Made by a program: the position numbers and the translations under genes. A stretch of DNA of 30,953 nucleotides from Ichthyophthirius multifiliis (lineage: Eukaryota > Ciliophora > Oligohymenophorea > Hymenostomatida): assembly GCF_000220395.1 (NCBI RefSeq), contig NW_004086403.1, forward strand, positions 1 through 30,953, in the 5' to 3' direction. The notes beneath the pieces were generated by a model. That model was not told where the DNA came from. It did not search any database and worked only from the letters and a program-made list of their open reading frames with translations. Every line of letters starts with the position of its first letter. Within the stretch, counting starts at the first letter, position 1. Of the stretch, positions 1-9,558 are shown piece by piece.

Positions 1-1220
1 CTATATTTATAAATATTTTTTTATATATGAAAAATGAATATATTAAATTAATATTTGCATTTATTTTTAATTCTTAGTAGAATTATTATTAATTATATGT
101 TTTTTTTCCCTATTTTAAATATATATTTAAGACTTTTTGTTAATTAAATAAAAAATCATTATTTGATTTCTTTGATTTTTATTATAATAATTTATTTATA
201 ATTAAGAAAAAGTAAATATATTACAATATTATTTTCGAATAAAGTTTATAATTATAATATTTTCTATATAATTAGTATTTTATATAATTATTTTATTTGA
301 ATTATCGATTTATATTAATTAAATGTTTATATTTTTTTAATTAAATGTTTATATTTTTTTAATTAATTAATTAAATATATTAATTTTTTAAATTTATTAA
401 TTTAATATAAATGTATTTTTTATATATTTATATAATAATAATTACTTTTAATTTAAGTTTTAGTAATAATTCTAATTTATTATCTTTATAAATAATAAAT
501 ATACCAAAAGATTATTATTATAATTAATTATTTTGCTTAAATATTTAAATATATTATTATTTAATATATTTGATATATCTCTAGAAAATAAAACATTTGC
601 TATTTATAATATCTAATTGAAGTTAATATATACCTATTTCAAATCACTATATAATATATATATATATCCTTAATTATAAAAACATGAGAAATTTATAAAT
701 ATAAATGAAGATTATTAGAATATATTAAAAGCATATTTTTTCTATTTTAATATCTTTTAAAAATAATATTATTATCATTTATATAAATAAGTATTTACTT
801 CTTTTTAAATATTTGTATATTTATGGAAATTTATTTATAAGTAATAACATTAGTTTTTTTCTAAACTAAGTATTTTTAAATGAAAAAAACATTTAAAAAT
901 AATCTAAAATAAAGACGAAATACATAATTAAATTTTGGTATAAAGTATATATATATTAGTTTTATTGACATTTTATATTTATTAAAAAAAAAAATTGTTT
1001 ATATAGAAACACTATACTAATTTATAAGTAAAATGCAATTTTATATATAAATAAAGTTTAAATTATATTTGGAAAAAATCTTAATTAAATAAATATATTT
1101 AATTCATATCATAAATAACAATAATAATTTAGTTTATTTTAATAAAATTTCTTTGTAAATTTTAGACTATATAATATGATTTATTATTATAAAATCAGAA
1201 AAAACCTATAAAAATATTAA

Positions 1221-1287
<67 letters not shown>

Positions 1288-1326
1288 TTGTTAAAAAGTG
1301 TTAAATCAAATTAACAAAAAAGTTAA
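1..1326. other. AT-rich stretch without a recognisable gene
   Basis: This is almost pure A+T with scattered homopolymers. I found no family-like reading frame on either strand in the ciliate code, no tRNA-like fold and no telomeric repeat. It ends in a long (TA)n tract. Confidence 0.6.
1224..1285. repeat. (TA)n microsatellite
   Basis: An uninterrupted TA dinucleotide tract of about 62 bases. It is the longest in the left part of the window. Similar tracts occur inside several introns further right. Confidence 0.9.
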
Positions 1327-1668
1327 ATGATTTAAGTAATTAGAATTAATATGAATATTATGGTAGAATTCGACTTTAAACTAATATAAATTTCAATTAA
1401 AACGAATATTTATTAATTGAATAATAAGGCAGTTAAAAGATAAAAAAAGCCTTAAAGAAAGGAAAATTAAAATATGAGTTTTAGATTAAATTAGATTAAA
1501 GCATTTTATTATCATATTATCATAAGACTTTTTAAATAATAAAATTAATTATAAAGAAATGTAATTTAAATTCGTTTCGCGCAAAAAATATATATGTATT
1601 TTAAATATCCACATAAAGAAGTGTTAAAATCTGCTATAATTCAATTATGGGATATAATACAAGTTTGA
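1327..1668 (+). CDS. Hypothetical protein, 113 residues, doubtful
   Basis: In the ciliate code an open frame runs from an ATG to a TGA stop over 114 codons. The C-terminal third reads like protein (a YPHKEVLKSAIIQLW segment) and the patch is visibly richer in G and C than its flanks. No family is recognised. The middle is basic and rich in Gln and Asn, as random AT-rich sequence would also be. TGA is rare at this base composition, so openness alone is weak evidence. It could be a real short gene, one exon of a larger gene, or chance. Confidence 0.25.
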
Positions 1669-2100
1669 TAAAAATAAATACCATATATTATGAAATAAGC
1701 TAATGAAGCTATTATATTATATATAAGGAATTAAAATAAATATTTTTTATATTTGTATTTCTTGAGTAAACTAATTTTAAGTATAATTTTTTAATATTAA
1801 TTACATATATTTAGCTAGATAATTTTCTCCTCTATAATAATATATGTAATAGTATATTTTTACTAAGTAGTTAATAATATATAAGCATGCATTTTGGAAT
1901 TAATAATATCTAATTATAAGAAATGTAGTTTATTTTTATTTAATATAAAACTTAATTTAATAGTTTTATAAATTAATTTATAAAAAAATTAATACAAAAT
2001 AATTATTTTGAAAAAAATAAAAACCAATTTATAATATACAGAAGTCATACATAAAATACTAATAAATATATATATATATATAAATATTAATAATAATATA
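1669..2100. other. AT-rich stretch, nothing recognised
   Basis: Low-complexity AT-rich DNA with a short (TA)n tract near 2069-2080. No supported gene on either strand. Confidence 0.5.
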
Positions 2101-2538
2101 ATGGGAGATCAATAAAAACCTTTTAAAAATAGATATTTATAAAAACATATAAGCCCTTAAAAGAAAGATTATTAGTGAAATAAATTATTAAAAATAAAAT
2201 TCTAAGTATCAAAAAATCACTTCCATTTTTATAAAAATTTAAAGAAGTAATAATTAAAGAAAGAATAAGAAGAAAAAAACCAACAATATAGTATTAAATA
2301 GAAAAGTAAAAAACATATTTTGATTAAATATACTGATTTATGGCGTTTATTTTTAGCCAGATTTTATTTAAAAACAATATTATAATTAATAAATAAACTA
2401 CCTAGACAACCAAGTACAAATATGAACTAATAATATATGAAACATTCCAACCAATATTTAATCTAAAAGCCTTCCATAATGACTTGTAACGCACAAATTT
2501 TAGATTAAGAGCCCCCCCACACACACATAATCATATGA
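2101..2538 (+). pseudogene. Coding-like frame with one internal TGA, unknown family
   Basis: A frame opening with ATG GGA GAT CAA is protein-like for 25 codons. It meets TGA at 2176-2178 and continues in the same frame to TGA at 2536-2538. The second part includes a TDLWRLFLARFYLKTI segment and a Pro/Thr/His-rich end, and uses more C-containing codons than the surroundings. The family is not recognised. It may be a decayed host gene, two unrelated short frames, or a gene whose intron I failed to see. The opposite strand is also open over 2100-2510 and would encode a hydrophobic, membrane-like chain, so even the strand is uncertain. Confidence 0.25.
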
Positions 2539-2561
2539 TAAATTAAGGCGCTATAATAATT

Positions 2562-2702
2562 ATGGCTTTAATTTTAGAATATGAAAAATGTTTAGAAGAT
2601 ATAATTGAATTAATTCTATGGGAGAGCCACAATATAAGAATTTAGGGAAAAAAATTAGAATTCGAATTTTTATTTAAAAATGCAGGATATTAACTTATTT
2701 GA
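2562..2702 (+). CDS. Small hypothetical frame, 46 residues
   Basis: ATG to TGA over 47 codons, acidic and amphipathic, starting MALILEYEKCLEDIIELILW. Codons are purine-rich, like those of the confirmed genes. It lies 24 bases after the end of the preceding coding-like frame. No family is recognised. It could be part of the same decayed gene. Confidence 0.2.
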
Positions 2703-4687
2703 AGTTGGAAAATAGAGTTTTTCCATGAACATATAATTAAAGAAGGATTTTAATAAAAAAACACTAGGCTTATATTATATATTATATGTTACCTCTTAAT
2801 CATTGGACGTTAATATGATAAAATAATACTTGTTTAAGGAGTGAGCATGAATTATTTACTTATATAATTATTATGGAAATTGTATTTAGTTTTCTATATT
2901 TTAATTTTTTAACATAAATATATAATCGAAATTATTAGTTTATGTGATTTTTTAGAGGAGAAATTTATTTAGAAATTTTAAGAAAAAGAAATATATATAG
3001 ATATATATATTTAAAAAATATATATATATATATATATATATTTATTTATGTCTAATATATATCGGATATTAATTTTTTAATATAATTTATGTGTTGGTTT
3101 TATGTAAAAAAAATGATAATTTAAATATATTTACCATACAAGAAGTAAGATATTAAAAATTCTATTGTTTTTTTTTTATAGAAAAAAAAATGAAAAAAAA
3201 AATTATATACAATAAAAAATTAATTTATTTTGACATTATTTTATTTTATGTAAAAAAAAAATAAAAAAATATTTTAAAATAAAAAATACTTGATTGAAAT
3301 TAGTAAGAAATGTAAATTTTTATAGAAAAATGGAAAAATGGGGGAAATATATATATTCTATTAAAATAAAATATTAAAAAAAAAAATAGGAAAAAAAAAA
3401 TATAAAAATACAAGTAATATATAAAAATAATATTTTAAGAATATATTTATATTATTATATGTATATTTTTATATATTAAGAAATAATTTTTTTAAAAAAT
3501 TTGTTTAAACACGAATTATTATAAAATAAGTATATAATTAATTTTTATTTATCTAAATTATTTAAATAAATAAAATAATTTTATATAAAAAATTAAACAA
3601 AAGCAAAAACATGAATTCAAAAATAAAATTATATATTAAATATAAATATAAATTTCATTTATTAAAATTAATAATTATATTATTTAAATTAATTTTTTTT
3701 TCTAAATAGAAAAATAATCTAATAATATAAAACGCTATAAATGAGTTTTATCATTCGTTATTTTTTATTAATTGAATTGTTTAAAAAGATATTTATTATT
3801 TTTTTATATATAATAAAATATTATTTTGTTTTGTTATAATGTAAAATATATATATATAATAAAATGATTATATATATTTAAAAGTTAAATATAATAATTT
3901 TCTTATGACTAACATTATATAAAATTACCTTTTCATATATAAAATTAATTGACTAAAATATTCCTATTAAAATTATTATAATTGAAAAAAAAAAAAGAAA
4001 AAAAAACTATATTTAAATAATTTTCTTTTATAAAAATTAATATAATAACTTAAAATAATATTATATTTTATATATAAAAACAATAAATAAAAAAAAACAT
4101 ATATTTTTATATTTTAAAATTTAAAGAAATATATATAAAAATTAATTTTTTTTATATATAAATAAATATCATATATTAATGAAATTATTAATAAAAAAAT
4201 AATGTAAATATAATTTTTATTTTATTTATGCAATTATTTATATTATATGCCCCTATTTAGTAATTTAGTATTTTAATATTATATTTTTAATATAATATAC
4301 ATTATCTTATCAATTTTTTATTAATGGGGATTTACTACAGTTTTAGATTTATTCTATACTGATATATAAAATTAAATTAATTACGTTTTCAGTTAATATA
4401 AAGCATGAAATAATTTAATATTAATAATCAAAATACAATATAAAATAAAAATAAGACTATATATAATTTTATACTTGATAAGGTTATTATAAATATATTG
4501 TTTATAGAAAAAATATAATATGTATTTTAAATCTGTTCTATTATAAAATTAAATGGAATATAATTAATTTTACATATCATTTTTAAAATAAAAAATTAAT
4601 AAATTTTTTTTTTTTAATTATTTAATAATAACTAAAATAAACAATAATTTTTAAGCAAAGATAATAATATAATAAAAAGAATAATAA
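2703..4687. other. Long AT-rich gene-free stretch
   Basis: Nearly 2 kb dominated by A and T runs and TA tracts (for example around 3019-3041). Codon-like runs are short and lack the purine-rich bias of the confirmed genes. I see no RNA gene, no inverted terminal repeats and no recognisable protein. Confidence 0.5.
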
Positions 4688-5227
4688 ATGATTAATCATA
4701 TTAAAATATAAGAATAAATATAAAACATCTTATAATAATAAAATATATAATTTGATATTATTACAGTAACTAAAATATATAAAATAATGTTTAAAAATTC
4801 ATTAGTTGAGTTATAAAATTTTAAATAATAACTTTAAGAATTATAAAAAATATTTTTATACCACTTTGATATATTTATAATATAAAGAGAATTAGATAAT
4901 GCTTTAGATTAACTTTTAGAAAAACTTAAAATTACTGAAAATATAATTATAAGAAGTTTAACTAATATAATTTGTATTGATTTTAAACATAGTAGAGTTC
5001 TTAGTAAATAACTTGCTTCTTAACTTTATTTATTTTAATAATCATAAATAATTAATATAATTACTGAATATATAAAATTACATAATAATGAAAATATAAT
5101 TAATCATTTAAGAAAAAACTTAATAAAATCTAACTTTAAAATTTTATGGAAATAGCTGAAGTTTTATGATTATTACAAAGAAGCTTTTTCTAATTTAATT
5201 GAATTTTCGATATATAAAAATATTTGA
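4688..5227 (+). CDS. Hypothetical helical protein, 179 residues
   Basis: A single open frame in the ciliate code, from ATG at 4688 to TGA at 5225-5227, with several TAA-coded glutamines. The product reads as a convincing helical protein. There is a Gln/Leu-rich, coiled-coil-like segment (about residues 38-50), then RELDNALDQLLEKLKITENI, then hydrophobic helices resembling an alpha-solenoid (NLIICIDFK-like and HLRKNLIKSNFKILW segments). A second ATG at 4787 would give 146 residues. A possible splice acceptor (TTATTACAG) just before 4770 leaves open an upstream exon. No family is recognised. The gene ends about 50 bases before a TAATA repeat array. Confidence 0.45.
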
Positions 5228-5275
5228 ATATACTCTATAATAAAATATATTTTATAAAAAAAATAAAGTTTTAAA

Positions 5276-5347
5276 ATATAATATAATATAATATAATATA
5301 ATATATAATATAATATAATATAATATAATATAATATAATATAATATA
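5276..5347. repeat. TAATA pentanucleotide array (left)
   Basis: About 14 copies of a TAATA-type pentamer with one interruption near 5302. A near-twin array lies at 6399-6465, so the two bracket a segment of about 1,050 bases with different base composition. Shorter arrays of the same pentamer occur in introns at 15283-15312 and 24493-24518, so this pentamer is common in this genome. Confidence 0.9.
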
Positions 5348-5353
5348 GGTGGT

Positions 5354-5373
5354 GGACCCTTTCATTAAGGTCC
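5354..5373. other. Short GC inverted repeat beside the array
   Basis: GGACC at 5354-5358 is mirrored by GGTCC at 5369-5373 around a 10-base loop. Together with the preceding GGTGGT it forms a small GC patch directly at the edge of the TAATA array. The role is unknown. Confidence 0.4.
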
Positions 5374-5590
5374 CATACAAACATAAAAATATAAAAAAAA
5401 ATTAAATAAAACAAATTATTAAATTATATATTTTATTTACTTTTATTTTTTTATTTATTTTTTATAATATTTAATTATTATTTAATTTAAGAAAATATAT
5501 TTTATTTTCTAATATATTTTAAGAAAATATCTTTTATTTCTAATATATATTTTTTTTTTTTTTTTTTATATTCATGTTTTATGGGTGGGC

Positions 5591-5622
5591 GAGGTAAAAA
5601 ACATATAATGTTTTTTTCACCT
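5591..5622. other. Imperfect hairpin, GAGGT...ACCTC
   Basis: GAGGTAAAAAACAT is followed almost at once by ATGTTTTTTTCACCTC, its near reverse complement with two small bulges and a 3-4 base loop. It sits beside a GGGTGGGC run. It could be a structured RNA end or a chance palindrome; no known RNA family is recognised. Confidence 0.35.
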
Positions 5623-5755
5623 CTATGTTTTATTTTATCCGAACGTTAAAAATCTACTAGGTTCACAAGATCCGAAATTTAGTAATTCTTTTTCTTATAT
5701 TTAGCATGTTTAATCTTCAATACCAAAGTCCATTAATGTAGAATTATTTACTGAA

Positions 5756-6349
5756 TCAGATTTATGAGTTTTTAGGTGTTTTTTTTGGGTTTAGAGAGTT
5801 TTAGCTTAGGAGATTCGTAATTTATAGGAGAGAACATAAGCCTATTTTATTTAATTTTCTTGCTAATAGATATACTCCTAGACTATTCTCGAATTTATTA
5901 TTTAATTTAATTAATATTTAAACAGCTTTTTTTTAGGATTTAGAGGAAAGTGTTTGAAACTAAGGAGAAAATTCTATTTTATGAGCCGAAAATGTAGATT
6001 ATTAGTTCTTTGGTGGGTTTTGCTTTATTACTTATTTTTTATTCTGAAAATCTGATTATTTAGTTTATGGAAGGATAGATTTAACTTAATGCTCTAATTA
6101 GTTATTAATTGAAGTAGTTAAAATATTTTATTATTTTAATTAGATTTTAGGAGGATTCTATTAAGCAGAGAAGGATTAAACTTTTAACTATTTTTTTATT
6201 ATTTGAAAGAATATTCGTATCTGAGATTGCAACTTAGAATTAAGGCAGCTTTAATAATAATAGTAAAGATCTTAATTTTAGTAGATTTATTTATTTTAGG
6301 CTTTCTAAAAAATCTTAAGAAGTTAAATAGTAGTATTAAATAACGACAT
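5756..6349 (-). CDS. Candidate Gln/Asn/Ser/Pro-rich protein, 197 residues
   Basis: On the minus strand an ATG (6347-6349) opens 198 codons closed by TGA (5756-5758). The product is hydrophilic and Gln-, Asn-, Ser- and Pro-rich, with QNPPK occurring twice, and ends in a helical Leu-rich part and a basic tail (NPKKTPKNSQI). Such composition is common in ciliate proteins. The plus strand over 5764 to about 6395 is also free of in-frame TGA and would give a hydrophobic chain, so the strand is not certain. The whole island (5348-6398) is richer in G and C than its neighbours, which favours some coding or RNA function. No family is recognised. Confidence 0.35.
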
Positions 6350-6398
6350 TCGAGTTTTTAAATATCGAGAAATTTTTTATTTTTTTTAAGATTTTTTT

Positions 6399-6465
6399 AA
6401 TATAATATAATATAATATAATATAATATAATATAATATAATATAATATAATATAATATAATATAT
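6399..6465. repeat. TAATA pentanucleotide array (right)
   Basis: About 13 uninterrupted copies of the same pentamer as at 5276-5347 and in the same orientation, closing off the 5348-6398 island on its right side. Confidence 0.9.
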
Positions 6466-8521
6466 TATTTTATTTTATTATTTGTTCATATATTGTTATA
6501 TATGTTAAAAATAATCTTATTAATATAATAAAAAGAATGAAAAATGATTGTCTTTTTTACACTTTTTTTTTATATAAAATAAAAACTATTTGAGAAAGAA
6601 ATATTTAAATTATTTTATTTTTTCATATTATAATGGAAAATTATATTTTTTTAATTAATTTTTTTATTTGTAATAAGCAACTTCTTTTTTTTTGTTTTGT
6701 TTTGTTTTTTATTTTAAATTAAAAATTTAATTATAAAAAGTAATAATTTAATTAATTAAATGTATAGTAGATTTAATTTATTTTTGGATTATTAAAAATA
6801 AATATAATATTTATAATTGTTGTATAAATATTATTATTTATTGGATAATAATGAATGAATATTTATAAAATAAATTCTAAATTTATCTATATTATATTTT
6901 TAAAATCATTTTTAATACAGAAATCTTTAAATAATTATCAATATTTCCAAATATAAATAATAATTAATATATCATTTTTTAACTTTTTATCATATAATAT
7001 ATATAAGTTACAAAAATAATTTATTTTAATTTAATATTTTTTTCAGATAAATTTAAATTAAAATATATCAATATGCTATTTTTTTTTATCTGCTTAAATT
7101 TATAAAAAAAAATTAATAATAATTTTCTAAAAATATAGAAAGTTTAATTTTTTTAAATATTAATAAAATTAAAATATATTTATATAGTTTTATATATTAT
7201 AAATTTAAAAATTTATAAATACATTAAAAAAAAATCATTATATTTATAATTATATCTTTTATATCTATAATTAAGGTTTAAATTCAGATATAAATATTTA
7301 AAACATACATTAAAATAATTATATTAAAAAATACTTTATAATAATAAAGAAAAAATATATCTATAATTAATATAAATTAGATATATATTTTTAATATTAA
7401 AATTAAATGATTAAATTATTATTATTATATAGTATTAAAATATATATAAGTATATAAATATATATATATAATTATATAAAAATATATATAAATATAAAAA
7501 TATATATGTATCTATATATATTTAAATATAAAATTTTAATACATATATTTATTAATACATTTTGCATTTTATATATTATTTTCTATAAATATATTAATAT
7601 ATTTATTATTTGAATAAAAATGTTAGATTTTCTGATTATCTTTTCATCTTTTCAATTTTTGTAATATCTATAAATATATTAATTATATTTTAATATAATA
7701 AATAAATATTTTTAGATATAAAATCTAAACAAAATTAAATTAATAAATTAAAATAAATATAAAAAATAAATAATTTTTTATAAAATTTTATATCTAATAA
7801 TATATAATTATTTATTTTTTAAAGAAAATAAAAATAGATATATAAATAAAAATATATAGATATATAAATAAAAATATTTATATATATATATATATATATA
7901 TCTATAGATATAATTATATTTGTTTTTATTTATATATATCTTATTATATTAAAAAATAAATATATATATCTTTTAATAGACATTATTCGTAAAAAAAATT
8001 AAATTTCTCAATGCATTTAATATTTCTTTAAGAATTATATGTAAAAAAACATTTAAAAAAATTAATTAACTGACAAAAAATATTAAATAAATATTTTAAA
8101 TAAAAAAAAATCTTATTTAATATTTAAAAATATATAAATAAATTCTTTTTATTATTAAAAATTTAATTTTTATATAAAATATTCATTCTAAAATAAATTT
8201 TGTATATATTTTTATTAAATATATACAAATTCTTTCTATAAAATTATAAATATTAATATTAATATAATAAATTTAATTTTTATTATTATAATATACTTAA
8301 TATTTTTTTTATAATTTTCCTTTAAAAAAAATATAATACATATGATTCTTTGTTATCTTTAATTAGATATAAAATTAATTTTATATAATCAAAAATAAAA
8401 TTTTCTTGTTATAATAATAAAATTCTTACTTTTATATTAAATTAAAATTTATAATCAATAAAAAATAATAATTTTAATAACTATTATTTTGAATTTAATT
8501 ATTATTTTTCTTAAGAATAAA
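6466..8521. other. Long AT-rich gene-free stretch
   Basis: About 2 kb of A and T runs and TA tracts (for example 7876-7901). No supported frame, RNA gene or structured repeat was found. Confidence 0.55.
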
Positions 8522-8827
8522 ATGGAATTAAAGTCAGTTTAATTTTCCTTTTGATATATTGATGTATGAATCCCAAATATTATTTTTATAAAATAATTAA
8601 TAGATAATAATATAGATACAAATGATTAAAATATATAAGTTAACTCACCTTAACATAATGCTTTTAAAACTAATAACTTGAAACTTTTATTATTAATAGT
8701 AAATAATAGCAAAACTGATATAAATTTATTAAATATTAATTAAGTAACTCTTATTTTCACATCCCTTTAAACAGAATACAAATATTAGATTTAGAATAAG
8801 GAAATTAATAAAGTTAAGAAATTTTGA
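8522..8827 (+). pseudogene. Coding-like patch with in-frame TGAs, unknown
   Basis: From 8570 to the TGA at 8825-8827, 86 codons read as protein-like sequence (NSPQHNAFKTNNLKLLLLIV and following), but there is no ATG in this part. Upstream in the same frame an ATG at 8522 is separated from it by two TGA codons. It may be a terminal exon whose upstream exon I cannot place, or a decayed gene. No family is recognised. Confidence 0.25.
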
Positions 8828-9008
8828 GATTAATAAACTAAAAATATTTAATAAAATATATAATAAGACTATAATATAGAAATATATGATTTTGTTTATT
8901 TGTTTAAGATATTAAATATATTAAATAATAATATCTATATATAAAAAAATAATATTTATATTTTAATAAATAAAATATAATTTATTTTATAAAAATAAAA
9001 AAAAAAAT

Positions 9009-9149
9009 ATGTCACTTAATATTAGAAATAAATAATTCGCAAGATATCACTATTTAGCAGCAGTAAGCTTGATTGTTTACTCTACTACCCGTTGTGGATT
9101 GCTTGATTACAAAAAATACTTCCGTTGGGCACCTGTAACAAGACTTTGA
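9009..9149 (+). CDS. 46-residue protein with one membrane helix
   Basis: ATG at 9009 follows an A-rich leader and the frame closes at TGA 9147-9149. Codon 9 is TAA, read as Gln. The patch is far richer in G and C than anything for kilobases around, and codons such as CGT, ACC, GCA and TGG suggest selection or high expression. The product is basic. A moderately hydrophobic helix (YHYLAAVSLIVYS, about residues 13-25) is followed by a Cys-Gly turn and a basic aromatic tail ending KKYFRWAPVTRL. Size and layout recall the small single-span subunits of mitochondrial respiratory complexes, but no family is recognised and that is inference. A conserved RNA gene is the alternative; the clean ATG-to-TGA frame argues against it. 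Confidence 0.6.
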
Positions 9150-9558
9150 GTGTAATTTATATACATATTAATATTTTTTAATTATTATATATAATAAATA
9201 TATATAGATTATATTTTTAATAATGATTTTGAAGAATAAGAATAAATATTATTTATTTTTTATTTTCTTTTATTTTAAACTATTTTTATTTTATTTTTTA
9301 AAAAATATAAATAGTATTGATTATATTCAAATATTAAAAAATAGTTTGAAAAAAATATATTTAGAAAAATATATATATTATTTATATAAATATATATATA
9401 TATATTTTTTTTTTTTATTCATCATTTTATCAATTGTATTTTTTATTTTTTTTACAAAATATTTTGTTTAATATAATATTTAATTTCAACAACTTATTCG
9501 TATATTATAATGATTTTTTTTATTTTTTTTCAATAAAAAATATTAATTTAACTCATTC
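9150..9558. other. Convergent intergenic stretch
   Basis: AT-rich spacer between the 46-residue gene and the 3' end of the VPS9 gene. An open frame from 9223 to 9510 encodes only Phe/Ile/Tyr/Lys-rich sequence, as expected of random AT-rich DNA. No terminator-like or RNA structure is evident. Confidence 0.55.

Noticed and set aside
5764-6395. Plus-strand hydrophobic frame starting MSFQVFFLG
   Set aside because: It mirrors the minus-strand hydrophilic frame in the same island. The minus-strand composition fits ciliate proteins better, but this is only a preference.
9223-9510. Plus-strand frame of about 95 residues rich in Phe, Ile, Tyr and Lys
   Set aside because: Composition equals that of surrounding intergenic DNA, it has almost no Gly, Pro or Ala, and TGA is rare enough here that such open frames arise by chance.
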